A stretch of 64,000 nucleotides of DNA, from the NCBI GenBank assembly GCA_936440205.1, contig OW387140.1:25727659-25791658 (forward strand), given 5' to 3'. The position numbers and the translations under genes are program-made. This DNA is from Lepidonotus clava (Eukaryota; Annelida; Polychaeta; Phyllodocida; Polynoidae). Position 1 is the stretch's first letter. Every line of letters starts with the position of its first letter. Positions 10,524-20,900 of this stretch are shown here, piece by piece. The notes under the pieces are model-generated. The model was given only the letters and a program-made list of their open reading frames with translations. It was not told where the DNA came from and searched no databases.

Positions 10524-10535
10524 GAAGAGGGGGGA
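10524..10535 (+). promoter_or_regulatory. Polypurine-tract-like run
   Basis: The twelve-base run GAAGAGGGGGGA is followed two bases later by TGG. In LTR elements the plus-strand primer is such a run directly before the TG that opens the 3' LTR. If real, the LTR would be more than 5 kb long, which is hard to accept without the other LTR. Competing purine runs at 9853-9861 and 14494-14503 are equally plausible by eye. Confidence 0.25.
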
Positions 10536-11659
10536 CATGGACTACTGATTCCCTGATGAACAAGCTACAATAAACTTGGTTGACACCCAGAGCTGATAAG
10601 TTTACCCGATCTATTAGAAAGGAGATAAAAAAATTCTAACTCTGTCTTTAGCACTACCTATCCCTGCCCGGCATGCGCATAGTTAGGATAAGCTGGGGGC
10701 GGAGTCTTTTCAGGAGTAGTCTTGACTCTCCACAAGAGAAACGGGCATAGACCTGAACAAGAAAACGGGTTTAACCTTGTACTGTACTTCGGTAAAGGCC
10801 CGACTTACTAGGTGCTGTCTGGAAGTAAGTGATCTAAGGAGATGCATTTACACATCTCTATAATTTAAAGGGGGTGTAGGCTGCATATTAAAAAAAAAAA
10901 TATATATGCAGTCTGCTCCCAATTATAACAATGGAAACTCGGTGCTGTCCATTCTGGTCCTATGAATGGGAGAGTACCGACAAACCACATGTAACTAATG
11001 AGGACCGGGAATCCGATCAGAAGTGAACCTGAATCTGAGACCCGATCCTCTAGTGATAACAAATAAGGAACGAATAATCTCAGCCTCCTTTGTACAGTTA
11101 CTACTTAATGTCCTTTAATGACATTTATACCTCACGGAATGAAAACGCTACCCCAACCGCTTGCCATGTTGGTTTTTCCCATGTGATGTAGAGTATAGGG
11201 TAGACAGTGAAATGTCACTGTTAACATAGGTATAATATCTATTCAGTGAGCCGTTTGGAGTTAGTGGCGCACCCGTTTGCATTCAGAAGGGCGCCACTAC
11301 CCAATATAAAGTGGAACTCGGTCTTCAAACCCCAGGCTGAATGTAGGGGGTGAACGCCGAGCTACCACCTGTAACTAGCAGGGAAAGAAGGGATTTTGTC
11401 GTAACAAAATCATTCAATAAGAACAAAACTGGGGTTTTAAAGCGGATGCTTCATAAAATGGAGTCAAATATGTTAGAACAGTTGTCACCCTTGAAGGGGG
11501 TGTTAACTTGTTTGCGTATAAATCTTTGGAGTGTGTTGGGTAATTATTCTACCACACTGTACAGAAAGAGTGTTATCAAGAGTATTGAACCTTGTGACCT
11601 CTTAAGGTAAATCACCAGGGATCCAATTCCTATCATTATTCTTATCTCCCCATGAGGTC

Positions 11660-11905
11660 GGTTAGGGAATCTGAGCGGGACAGTTTTGCATCACCTCTCG
11701 GGCACTCATGAAACCTTTGTAGGTGGATGTTCTTGTAACGGCTCAGTCCCGACCTGTGAGCATAGGCTCCCACTCATTCATCACAAGGATATCACTGTCT
11801 GAGATGTTTAGCAATCTCGGGCACTGATAAGCGTGGCTTCTGCGTTCAATGGAACGGCGCCTACTAAGGCCTGACCTATGAATGTACGAACTCCCACGGT
11901 GCACA
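11660..11905 (+). repeat. Diverged direct repeat, about 119-bp spacing
   Basis: TCTCGGGCACT occurs at 11696 and again at 11815. The following 80 bases stay alignable, sharing GTAACGGC/GGAACGGC, CCGACCT/CTGACCT and a closing CTCCCAC. The copies are clearly diverged, so the duplication is older than the insertion. A possible third, weaker copy starts near 11,920. Confidence 0.5.
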
Positions 11906-12282
11906 CACATGTATCTCTGCTTGGGACGCTTGATAATCTTTGTGGTGTTGGTGCCTTTCTAGCTCTTAATGAGGATACCATTCCTTCTTTCATTATATTC
12001 ATACAGAATTTTCATCTGGGAGTTCATTCAGTGTCTTAGAGACTTCATCTCGGTCTCCTCACAGTAGTATTTTTTCCTCTTCGAGACGACTCTGGACAAT
12101 AATACTCACTCTAACACTTATTCTAACACGATGACACTGACGAAGTCTTGCTGTTAGACTAAAACATGGGATGGGTATCTGTGGCCTTCGCCACTACATC
12201 TCAAACTTACCTTGGAGTCGCCAACAGCTCGTTGGACGGCTCCACCTGTGGTGTCGCCTTACGTGGCCAACACGTCAATCTT

Positions 12283-12575
12283 TCCAGTACTCTGTAAGGG
12301 GGACAACTCATCAAAGAATTCTGTCACAGCCAATCTAATGCTGGGAAGTCTGGACCAAAATACTTGGTCACCTACTGTCACTTAAACTTACCAGGGTGAA
12401 CACCCTGGGAAGCGCTTGTTATCTAGGGCACCCCATGTGAATTGTTTCCAATGAAGACATTTACACTAACGCCCTGTACGTATAACGACTAAACAAAGAA
12501 TCCTGTTACAGCAAATCTTGTGTTGTACAACTCAGACCGGAATCTCTGGCCACCCATGCCTGATTATCATGTGCA
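12283..12575 (+). repeat. Diverged direct repeat, about 182-bp spacing
   Basis: Two blocks share CAAAGAAT-CTGT-ACAGC-AATCT, then a matching AAGTCTGGACC-AAT / CTCAGACCGGAAT segment, then TGGYCACC. They begin near 12,313 and 12,495. Divergence is substantial, as in the 11.7 kb repeat, and suggests that this 3' region grew by repeated local duplication. Confidence 0.45.
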
Positions 12576-13428
12576 GTGTCAGTCCCCAACAGTTAATAGT
12601 ATCAAAAAATAACAATACGATACGAATTACCCACACTCCAGAAAACCTACTTAGATCGGTAATGTCAACAAACCGCTAGTCAGAAAACCCCCTAATATCG
12701 CCCAACCACGCGCGAGGTAAAATGCTTGATCATATTAGCCTAAACAATCCGCCCACTAAAATTATATAGCCTGACGCTTTTCAGTGCCAACCGTGTCACA
12801 TTGCTTCATTTACATCACCCTAACATACCGCAGGACCTGGAAAAGATAATAAGTTTAGTACGAAAGATCCTGACTCTCGGCCCGCGCCCACCATCTTGGA
12901 ACCAAAAGTAAACACTAGGTGGCCACCCACGCTACCCGTTACTAAAATTACCAGCGAAACACAGTTTCTGGTTCCGGGAGTGACATCAGCTTCCGGAATA
13001 CAACCACGTGAAGGCGAGCCGAGAACCACCAAGAAGAATTTGGCCAACAATCTCCTTAAACCCTACGGGTTAGTAGCCTGCCTAACATGCAAAGAACAAT
13101 AGGAAGAAGGCTGTACTCACCAAGTCTCGGAGCGGGCTGGGCGAGGGGCCGTCTCTACGAGGAGGGCGGTGTCCAACGACGAGCAAGAGCGGTGAAACAT
13201 CTGAGTCCTCCCATGTTAACAGTCCGGAGCTCCCGTAAGAACGATCTGGCCGAAGCCTCGTGGATATATGAACTTAAGTGGACTAGGTACTGATCGGGAA
13301 TTAAATCACCAGAATCACTCGGTGAAAACGATCCAGAATTAAGTGTTCCAATCACAGGTCGGGAATTGGATCCAGAAAATTACTTGTTTGAAATCACTAG
13401 GTGGGAATCACTCCGATAAATTATAAAG

Positions 13429-13448
13429 AAAAAAAAAAAAAAAAAAAA
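13429..13448 (+). repeat. A(20) run
   Basis: Twenty consecutive A residues end 30 bases before the antisense SGNH-like frame. On the plus strand this could be an old poly(A) tail of something retroposed, or simple slippage. It lies on the 3' side of the antisense frame but in the wrong sense to be that gene's own tail. Confidence 0.8.
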
Positions 13449-13478
13449 TTATTATATACATAAATGAATGCCAGTGGT

Positions 13479-14129
13479 TTACCGCGGGGCCAGCGGTAGG
13501 CGGGCGACGAAACGGCCAAGAGCCCGGGCCCACCGACGCACTATCCGTGGGGACGGCGAGTAACCGTCCTCCAACTCCCTAAAATTGTTCACTGTAATTG
13601 TCCCATCCGCCACAGTCTTTACCAAATGAAGTGCTCGTCCGGTGTTCACCGTGGGTACCCCAAACCAATCGTTGCACCTCTTCACCTCCCGGCTGACCTT
13701 GGTGATGACACGATTGACCCATTTTTGCATCGACTCGTCGCTGTCAGTCCACTGCCACCTTCCAGCGTCGAACCCTGAGGGGGTACCGATGATGAGGGTG
13801 GCCGGTAACGGGTGGGAGTGCAGGTTGTAAAACGCCCTATTTAAAGTTTGGGCATAAAACTTTGCTGCTGCCTCCGACTTGGTAAAAAGAGGGAGATACA
13901 AACCGAGCCTCGGGTCCCAGGTGAGGGCATCAAGGATGTTGCACACCACGACAAGAATGTCGTCGGGGAAGACGACATGATGGGCAAAGGCGTGCCCGGA
14001 TAGTTCCGCCGTTGTGGCGTTTTCCCAAGGAAAAATCACAACTGTGTGGTCCGAGTCCCCTAACAACAGGTCCGGGTATCCTTCGACTCCCGCCTCTCTG
14101 TCCGAGCAGAAGATCGCGACTCTGACCAT
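13479..14129 (-). CDS. Antisense frame with SGNH-hydrolase-like pattern
   Basis: A 216-residue frame lies antisense to pol and env. I choose the ATG at 14129 (MVRVAIFCSDR) over an upstream in-frame ATG at 14153, because the fold-like sequence begins there. The layout resembles SGNH/GDSL-type proteins: a beta strand at the start, then FPDDILVVVCNILDALT (compare the D-I-V-V-x-G-x-N-D block), then a long helix pair with VNRVITKVSREVKRCNDWFGVP, and near the end LEDGYSP followed by an amphipathic helix (compare the D-G-x-H-P block). Similar frames occur in metazoan retroelements and as isolated unknown proteins. This is pattern recognition without an alignment, and activity is not implied. It may be an antisense accessory gene of the element or a captured gene. 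Confidence 0.45.
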   Translation of the reverse strand: MVRVAIFCSDREAGVEGYPDLLLGDSDHTVVIFPWENATTAELSGHAFAHHVVFPDDILVVVCNILDALTWDPRLGLYLPLFTKSEAAAKFYAQTLNRAFYNLHSHPLPATLIIGTPSGFDAGRWQWTDSDESMQKWVNRVITKVSREVKRCNDWFGVPTVNTGRALHLVKTVADGTITVNNFRELEDGYSPSPRIVRRWARALGRFVARLPLAPR

Positions 14130-15500
14130 CGTGGTTGGGTTAAAAAAAATCAAAGGTTAAATGTGACAAAAAGAATCTACGTCCGCCTCTTGTAAAATAA
14201 CCACCGGCACTGATTAAAATGACGTCAAAACGAGGCTAATTTGGAAAACCCCTTTTTGATCCAAAAGATCCAAATTCTGAAATCGGCTAACATGATCAAT
14301 CCATCGCATAAATTTTTACAAAACCTGTGCTAAACTAAAGTTTAGGTCCCCAACCAACATAATCAAGCGCCAGAATTAATTCATATCGGCCCAAAATATC
14401 AGGTCGAACAATCAAACTTGAAAGTTTGATCGAAGCAGAAATTTGCCATCCGGGCGCTTCGCACCCGAAGGATCCAAATCGAGGTCAAACCTTGGGGGGG
14501 GAACTCCAGTCAAGCGTCCCGCTAAGTACACGTGTACTAAGTATAGCTGGCGGACGCGTGACGGGAATGGTGGTATTTTCTGGTTCCAACTGCTCGGTAT
14601 TACTAAACCTGATACAGAGACCTTGTATTTATTGTAAATAATGTTGTTATGATTGAAGTTTGGTTGAAATTTGACACGCATTGTATCATGAAAGTCATTC
14701 GTTCAAAATGTCCGAATTCTCTGTATTGACTTATGTTGTGTTAATTTGTTCTGAAATTGGATTTGATGTACACTTGTGACTCTTAGACGTTTAAGACAAC
14801 CCTACACTGTATATATGTTGAGTTCTGTTGACTTGTGTTACGAATCATAAATATCAGAAACTGTACATGCATGTACTAAGTCAAAACTGAATTTGTCACC
14901 TTATGCACGGGTGTCGCAATCTTTGAACCTTAAAATCAGCTAACGATGCTGAGAACTGACTTTAATGTACAAGGCACGTACTAAGTGAATACCTAAAGAT
15001 GACGAATACTTCATCCTCTACAGTTGACTTTGTCATTTTGTAACCATGATTATGTCATCATCTACGTTGTTATCCAAATAATCATGTTATCAATTTTTAA
15101 CACTTACCTTGTCATTTTATGAACGAGTTCTGCTAACTTTGAGCTTCAAAATGTGGAAATCAACTCAATGAATAATTTCACTGTGAATTTGTGTTGAAAC
15201 CGGATCTACAAATCTATTGATACTGTGTTGAATGTACCACGAGAGTCAAGGCCACCCCACCATGGTTTAACAAATATATCCAATCATCAAAATTGGGAGT
15301 TCATTATATTCATTTGGTTTGAGCTATGTCGTCCACCTCCTTAAACTCAAACACCTGACCGCCGTCGAATGTACTAATGGCTTAGTACTTTTAATACATT
15401 GTCATAATATATAATCCAACAAGGATCAGGCTTAGCAAGGCTACTTCTAGTCTACTCCTAGGAGAAATATCTTACGCTCCTAGCGCCACCTGTTAACCAG

Positions 15501-15540
15501 TATAAAAGGCGCTGCAAGGTAGGGAGCGAGCAGTTAGTGA
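15501..15540 (+). promoter_or_regulatory. TATA-type core promoter of the LTR
   Basis: TATAAAAGG at 15501-15509 is followed exactly 30 bases later by CAGTTAGTGAG, a pyrimidine/A start-site-like context. It fits a U3/R junction. A host promoter is less likely, because no open host frame follows. Confidence 0.5.
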
Positions 15541-15796
15541 GTTAGTTGGTTAGAAGAAACATGTTTAACCAAGGAGTTATACCTGGAGTAAGTACATCGA
15601 CTCCATGTAACAGACTGGAGTTTACCAATATCCACTACCTCGGACATAGGATTGTGTTAGAGCTGAATGCTAGAATGGTCTAGAAGGCGTTGGAGCAACT
15701 CGTGTTCTAAATGTGGTTGATTGCTGATAGGAGATGGGAGGTGGACTGATGAAGACTTATACATGGTGGCTTTGACTCGGGATGAGATGTTTATTG

Positions 15797-15802
15797 AATA
15801 AA
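15797..15802 (+). terminator. AATAAA polyadenylation signal
   Basis: AATAAA lies about 266 bases after the presumed start site and is followed by T-rich sequence from 15,810. It is the likely 3' processing signal in the R region of the LTR. A second AATAAA at 16802-16807, followed by a GT-rich segment, is an alternative end. Confidence 0.5.
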
Positions 15803-15889
15803 AACCCTTTCATATTAAGAAGCTCCCTCATCGTTCATTTCTTTTGAACTATTGGGAAGTGAATGGACAAACTTTAAACGCGGTCTGAA

Positions 15890-16471
15890 TTACTCAGACA
15901 TTCCGGAAAGCAACTTACGAAGACTTGGATATACACGAATCTTACGCAGTCTTAAATCAAACATTAACGATAGTTCAATAGTAAGTATTGTAAGCTCGCT
16001 GGTATTGGCAATGGTTCGTGAGTGAAACATGTAACGCTGATACGTGTGCTGGACGCCAAGCGGCGCCACTGTCTCGTGGCTTAGGTAGAATGTATGGGAG
16101 GTGTCGTGAGTGATGACGCCCTCAGGCGTAAAAGGCTGTAACTGAGTTGGTTCACCCTTCTGCAGGTAAGCACAGGTACGAAAAGGGACACTTGTGCAAT
16201 GGAAAACCTGTTGAGGAACGTTATGAGTTAAATACCAAGTTAAAGAACACTGTGGGTGACGGGCCTTGTCATCTATGATAGCTTGCACATAGTTAGAAAT
16301 AGAATTAGTCAATGTAAGTAAGAATGGGAAGTATGAAAGATAGAGCACTGTTATAGGTGTTAGAGTATATGTGTATAGTGCCAAGCCTTTGGCTGTCGCT
16401 ATATAAGCGGTATGAGACTTGAGATAGACAAGCAGACCAAGATAGAGTTCGATCAGAACACATGGGAGCAA
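15890..16471 (-). CDS. Antisense 193-codon frame, unrecognised
   Basis: A frame of 193 codons without a stop is unlikely by chance at this base composition. The N-terminal 60 residues are hydrophobic with one or two possible membrane spans (LYLSYFPFLLTLTNSI); the rest contains scattered cysteines, NTSELT and many Thr, His and Tyr. No family is recognised. It starts just past the presumed LTR and reads back toward it, in the same sense as the SGNH-like frame 1.7 kb further on. It could be an antisense part of the element, the tail of a neighbouring inserted element, or a chance frame. Confidence 0.25.
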   Translation of the reverse strand: MLPCVLIELYLGLLVYLKSHTAYIATAKGLALYTYTLTPITVLYLSYFPFLLTLTNSISNYVQAIIDDKARHPQCSLTWYLTHNVPQQVFHCTSVPFRTCAYLQKGEPTQLQPFTPEGVITHDTSHTFYLSHETVAPLGVQHTYQRYMFHSRTIANTSELTILTIELSLMFDLRLRKIRVYPSLRKLLSGMSE

Positions 16472-16829
16472 TAGTCTAGCATACGGACCAAGACGGGTAG
16501 TGCCGAGATGGAAGTAACCACTACGATTAGGTGATAGTAAGGATTGGGACAGCTTAGGCTTAGCCTTATGGATGGAGTACTGGACGTGATGGAGATCCTA
16601 CCAATGGTCTCCGTCACTGGTAGACGGGAGGTGACTCTCTCAACAGTTGCAGAGTGTATAGACCTTACGAATGGGGAAGCTTAACCATAGCTGTACCTGG
16701 TTGGAATGTTACTGATGTTGTTAGCATTGGGAGATGGATGGCATGTATAGTATGGATGGAAGAACTATATACTTGTATCTTCAGAATGTCTACATGGATA
16801 TAATAAAATTACCTCTTGCCAAGCGCGTG

Positions 16830-17289
16830 TTCTTTGTATAGGTCTGATCCCCTTTACTTAGAATCTCTACCACTAAAGAACGAACCATTATCCAGGATGA
16901 AGGTCTGCCTGGACTAAGCTAGCTAATTCGATGATTAATAATGAAGAACTCCCCTTTACTTCAAGTAACGAACATTTATTGATATCTTCGAATAAGTAAA
17001 ATGTAAATGATAGACGATAAAACATCACGCAGTCGAACAACGATTCTACGTTCTTGTGTAGGATGTTAATAAATATGAACATCAACAGCGAAACATCCTT
17101 GGAATTAACTAAAGACAAATAACATCAGTCTAGCTCACTACCATAAAAATTGAAAAATGCTCAAAAAATATTGAGGAACGTGTTATCAGCCAGATTTGAT
17201 GTCTAGTTTAATATGCTTTTTGACTTTTATCTCTATCTACATTGGTTCAAGAGTTAAATTACAGCCATGCATTTATAAAATGCTAGATC
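16830..17289. other. Right flank of the element, AT-rich, nothing coding
   Basis: Base composition drops to the AT-rich level of the rest of the window here. I see no gene, repeat or RNA in this stretch. It is the probable junction between the element and host DNA. Confidence 0.5.
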
Positions 17290-17291
17290 TA

Positions 17292-17902
17292 GAGTAGAGG
17301 AGCCGGTTTTGACGCACTAGTCTATAGAGGAGAGGAGCCAGTTCTGACGCGTCTCTAGTTTTGACGCACGTGACACATTTTAATGGATACATTTTTTTTA
17401 GACATGTCTTACAGGTTCAATCGTACTTTTAAGTTCTAGGGAATATTAAGATGGAGTAAATGTGCAAATTTTGTGGTGATTTATCAAAAAATGAGATTTT
17501 AGGTGCAAAAATAGGATTTAGGGTTCTTAATACTGGTATTGAATAAAATGTCAAATCCTTATAAATTGATGTTTTCTGAATTTAAGAGTCGGATATCAAT
17601 GTTTTGCAACCTAAACATGCAAAATTTTCTGGATCTTAGTTTAAAGTCATAGATCTATGCAATCATTTACACTTCAAAAACTGATATGTCAATGACTATT
17701 TTATAAAATGGACCCATGCATGAAATCTTAAGACACAAAATGTAGCAGTCCTCAGTTTTGACACATTTTACATGAATTTTTTATGTATTTTTCTGAAATA
17801 TCAAAATTTTCCAAAATAATTTTTTGTCCCAAAACCAAGATATTTATTAGAAAGAATACCATTTTGGGTCTCTTAAATGTGTCAATACCAGCTCCTTTAC
17901 TC
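17292..17902. mobile_element. Non-autonomous TIR DNA element with TA duplication
   Basis: The left end GAGTAGAGGAGCCGGTTTTG and the right end, read in reverse complement as GAGTAAAGGAGCTGGTATTG, match at 17 of 20 positions. Both are flanked by TA (17290-17291 and 17903-17904), as expected of Tc1/mariner-type insertion. The 611-bp interior has no coding frame, so it would be moved by another element's transposase. Just inside the left end the GAGGAGCC-GTT-TGACGC motif is repeated, giving a double end. Further TGACGCA motifs at 18,090-18,145 lie outside the ends and suggest a related copy or a larger parent unit. Confidence 0.55.
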
Positions 17903-17948
17903 TAAGGATGGGGAATTGAATGAAAATGGTATTCTTTCTAATAAATAT
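17840..17948. repeat. 26-bp perfect inverted repeat with 57-base loop
   Basis: The arms at 17840-17865 and 17923-17948 are exact reverse complements over 26 bases (arm begins ATATTTATTAGAAAGAATAC). The loop contains the right end of the TIR element, so one arm is inside that element and one outside. Confidence 0.9.
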
Positions 17949-20900
17949 GTGAAAATAATCTATATATTTATTGTTTCCAATATTTCTATTGTAGTTGGGG
18001 TTGGTTGACCATAATTTGAACAAAAATTCTAAAAATCAAATTTTAAGGTGGAGGTATGATCAAATAATTTTCCTGTGGTCATTCCTCAGTGTTGACGCAC
18101 TGTCCCCTATTTTGACGCATCTGAGTCCCTAGTTTTCACGCAGTGAATTATTTTTTATGTAGATGATAGATCTATAAGATAGTAAAATATTGCAGGATTT
18201 TAAAAAAAGACAAAATTTTGCGACTTTAAAAAGGGGCTTAGCGCGAACCAAGATTGTCATTTGGCCTAATAAACTTATAGAATCAGCATCTAAGAGCTCT
18301 GGTCTCTCTCCTTCTTGAGTTTGTATGAAAGCAACCACACTCTGCAGACTTTTTATTCCATTAGTAATTGTGACCAGTTTTGGGAAATGGTAACCAAGCA
18401 AATGTGGGATAACCTTGCTATAAATCCATTATTAAGAAAGTTATGGACAAAAAAACATTCATCACACATATCATCATTAAAATGTTTGACTTCCAGAGAT
18501 TACTAATTTAAGCACAAAAACATTCTATTTTCAATGACAGTTGTATTATGGGTAATCTGGTATGGAATGTATTCTCTTTAAAAATTGACAAAGCAAGCAA
18601 TGTCACCATGTTACCATGGCAACAGGAAAGTATTTTGATAGAAGTATTTTCCATCTCAAAAGTGAAAACTGTTTGTTGAAAGAAGATCTAGGTGGAAAGT
18701 TATTTGTATCTTGAATAAATTCAATATCAAGAATAAAAATCATTTTGGCTAAATATGATATAGATCTAATTCAAATATCTATTATGGAAGTAATGCGAGT
18801 AATTTGAATCAGGGGTGTTGAAGTTTGTGCAAAGTCAGGGTTCTCCCTAGAAAAAGATTCCGAGTATCAGAAGCCCCATTTTTTCCCTTAGGGGGGCATT
18901 TTTGGAAAATCTTGGATATTTTGACTATACCTTATAAAGTTTCTGTAATTCTAATGCGGGAATTGCCCTCTCCAAGTCACTCTAATGTGGTAATTAAATT
19001 CCTGATATGGGAATCCCGCATCCCGCACGCCTAGGAATATCCCTGAAAGTGGAGGAATTCAAATGTGCATATCTCAGATTCTATTAGGAATATTTCAATA
19101 TGGTTTGCAGCATTTGAAAGAATGTATTTAGAGTTTTAGCTGATATTTTCCACCCTTAGGTCACCTTTATTCACGTTGGGTCACAATTATAAGCATAACC
19201 CAGTGCTGCATGCATCTTGGTGAGTAGCTGACATGTAGAGGCCACTATTAAGTAGTCAAGTTAGGACTCAACCAGACGCCTGGTGATGAGGTGAAGTAAA
19301 TGTAATACTCAGTAGGAAGATAGTGTGAGCTGCATGCAACACCGGCTGAGGGGATATACAAACACCAAGAGAAGTAAGAGAGGAGACTATGTTTCATGTA
19401 TGGATAGAATAGATAGATAACATCTGTATCTCACACTATAAGTGCCTATTCTGTTCTGGACTTGAACCCTCAAGGGCTGACAATTGACAGAACCACAACT
19501 ATCTTAGCACATTATTGAGGCAACTTTACAAGTAAAACACATTCCCCATGAATTTTGGTCAGGGGGTAAAGCGATCACTTCACTACGCTCCGTTGCGCCT
19601 GCGGCATGGATGTATGCAGTATAATTATAACCCTACAATAGTTCAATTTGACCCTGCAGCCACAGCCACTTCCAGGGTTCAAGACTAACGCCTGTCCATC
19701 AGCCAATGGCCAACAATTTTGGATCAGGGCCAACAAATACTGATAAAAATATTGCTGAATCGGCCCAGATGGCCAATGCCTTTGTTCGGCCTTCATTTCC
19801 ACTATTTTCAGCAGTCATTTCTACTATTTTGCACCAGCATTTTCCGACTTTTCTGCCCAACTTTCTCGGCCATCCTTAAACCTATTTTCTGACGTCATTT
19901 AAATTATTTTTCTGGGCCAACTAAAACCAAAAAGCAGGGCTGACAATTTTTAACACTGTTGGCCCTGATGGCTTAGAACCAAAAAGGTTAGTTTCGAACA
20001 CCGCACTACCGCAACCTGGTGGGCTCAATAGTGGAATTTGGCTGACTACCCTGCTTCCCCCCTGTGTCAGTAGCACACTGTCCGCAGCCTGTAGTAATTT
20101 CTTAAATGAACTAAATTATCATTACACGACATGCTACCAATATACACAACATATAATAATAAGAAGAATGTTAGTTGATTGGCCCAGGGTCATAACAGTT
20201 CCTATTACAATATTGTGCGCCACATATTATATTTGAACTTAAAATTGTTCATTTGTTCAGGAAAGTGTTTTTCTGCAGAAATTCTTGTGTCTAGTATATA
20301 TATATATGTGCAAAACCCATAACTATTGCAATTATCAACCATTTGATAGAATACACATTTTCTATGATTATTATTGACAACATAAAGACTGAAGCCTACA
20401 TGCAGAGACTTGTCATTCAAGAGGGTATATCTACTTTAGTTCACAGATCAAGATTACATTGTTGAGTAAGATCCGTCCGTAGGGCTTCATTGAGGTAGTA
20501 ACTATTGTAGTAAGAATTGTGGAGTTTGAAGTCTGATACACTCTGTGGGGACCCAGGATGGGAGTTCCTTTGGGAACTTCCTTTGAAGAATTTAGGTCTT
20601 CATTATTTCATGCTGATCAGAATCGTGGCAAAGGCGAATAAAATGGAATAAATATGACGTAAAAGTATCTTCTTTATTAGACAAATACATTTTTATCTTA
20701 TGGATTCAACCCTGTGAAATCAATCTCATTCTCTCCTAAGTCACTGGCCCTTAGTTAAACTTAAAGGTGACAGGGGCATCCCCTATCATGACCCTGGTTT
20801 AACCGTCCAGGTTTAAGCCCGCCCAGCCAATGACACGTCAGCACTAACTGACCCCGCCCTGATGCTCAAAGTTACTCACAAATGCTCATAGGTGCTCACA

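Larger units (their letters stand above)
8956..13428 (+). other. Long non-coding 3' region of the element
   Basis: About 4.5 kb after env carries no convincing coding frame on either strand. It is GC-richer and more CpG-rich than the host DNA to the right, which fits membership in the element. It contains diverged direct repeats (near 11.7-11.9 and 12.3-12.57 kb), two copies of TGACCGCCGTCG (10422-10433 and 10471-10482), and purine tracts at 9853-9861 and 10524-10535 that resemble polypurine tracts. Such a long 3' untranslated part is unusual for gypsy elements; a nested insertion or a very long LTR are alternatives. Confidence 0.45.
1..15900 (+). mobile_element. Envelope-bearing Ty3/gypsy (errantivirus-like) element, 3' part
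   Basis: The order of parts on the plus strand is protease C-terminal half, reverse transcriptase, RNase H, integrase, accessory frames, envelope, long 3' region and LTR-like signals. Domain order and the YLDD and DD35E signatures place it in Ty3/gypsy; the envelope makes it errantivirus-like. The window opens inside the element, so the 5' LTR, primer-binding site and most of gag are not visible. Pol and env look whole here and no break is obvious in them, which suggests a fairly recent insertion, but LTR divergence cannot be measured with one end. The left edge is certain to be internal. The right edge is an estimate from the polyadenylation signal near 15.8 kb; a second signal at 16802 would extend it to about 16.83 kb, where base composition becomes AT-rich. 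Confidence 0.75.
14534..15900 (+). repeat. Putative 3' LTR (boundaries unresolved)
   Basis: The stretch has LTR-like organisation: a long upstream part with three GTACTAAGT copies (14534, 14873, 14978) and one TGACCGCCGTCG (15356-15367), a TATA box at 15501, an initiator-like CAGTTAGT at 15531, and AATAAA at 15797. The 12-bp motif is shared with 10.4 kb, tying this stretch to the region just after env. TG and CA ends cannot be fixed with one copy. The purine run at 14494-14503 could be its polypurine tract. Confidence 0.4.

Noticed and set aside
15501-15540. TATA box as a host gene promoter
   Set aside because: It is followed by a polyadenylation signal within 300 bases and no host frame, which fits an LTR better.
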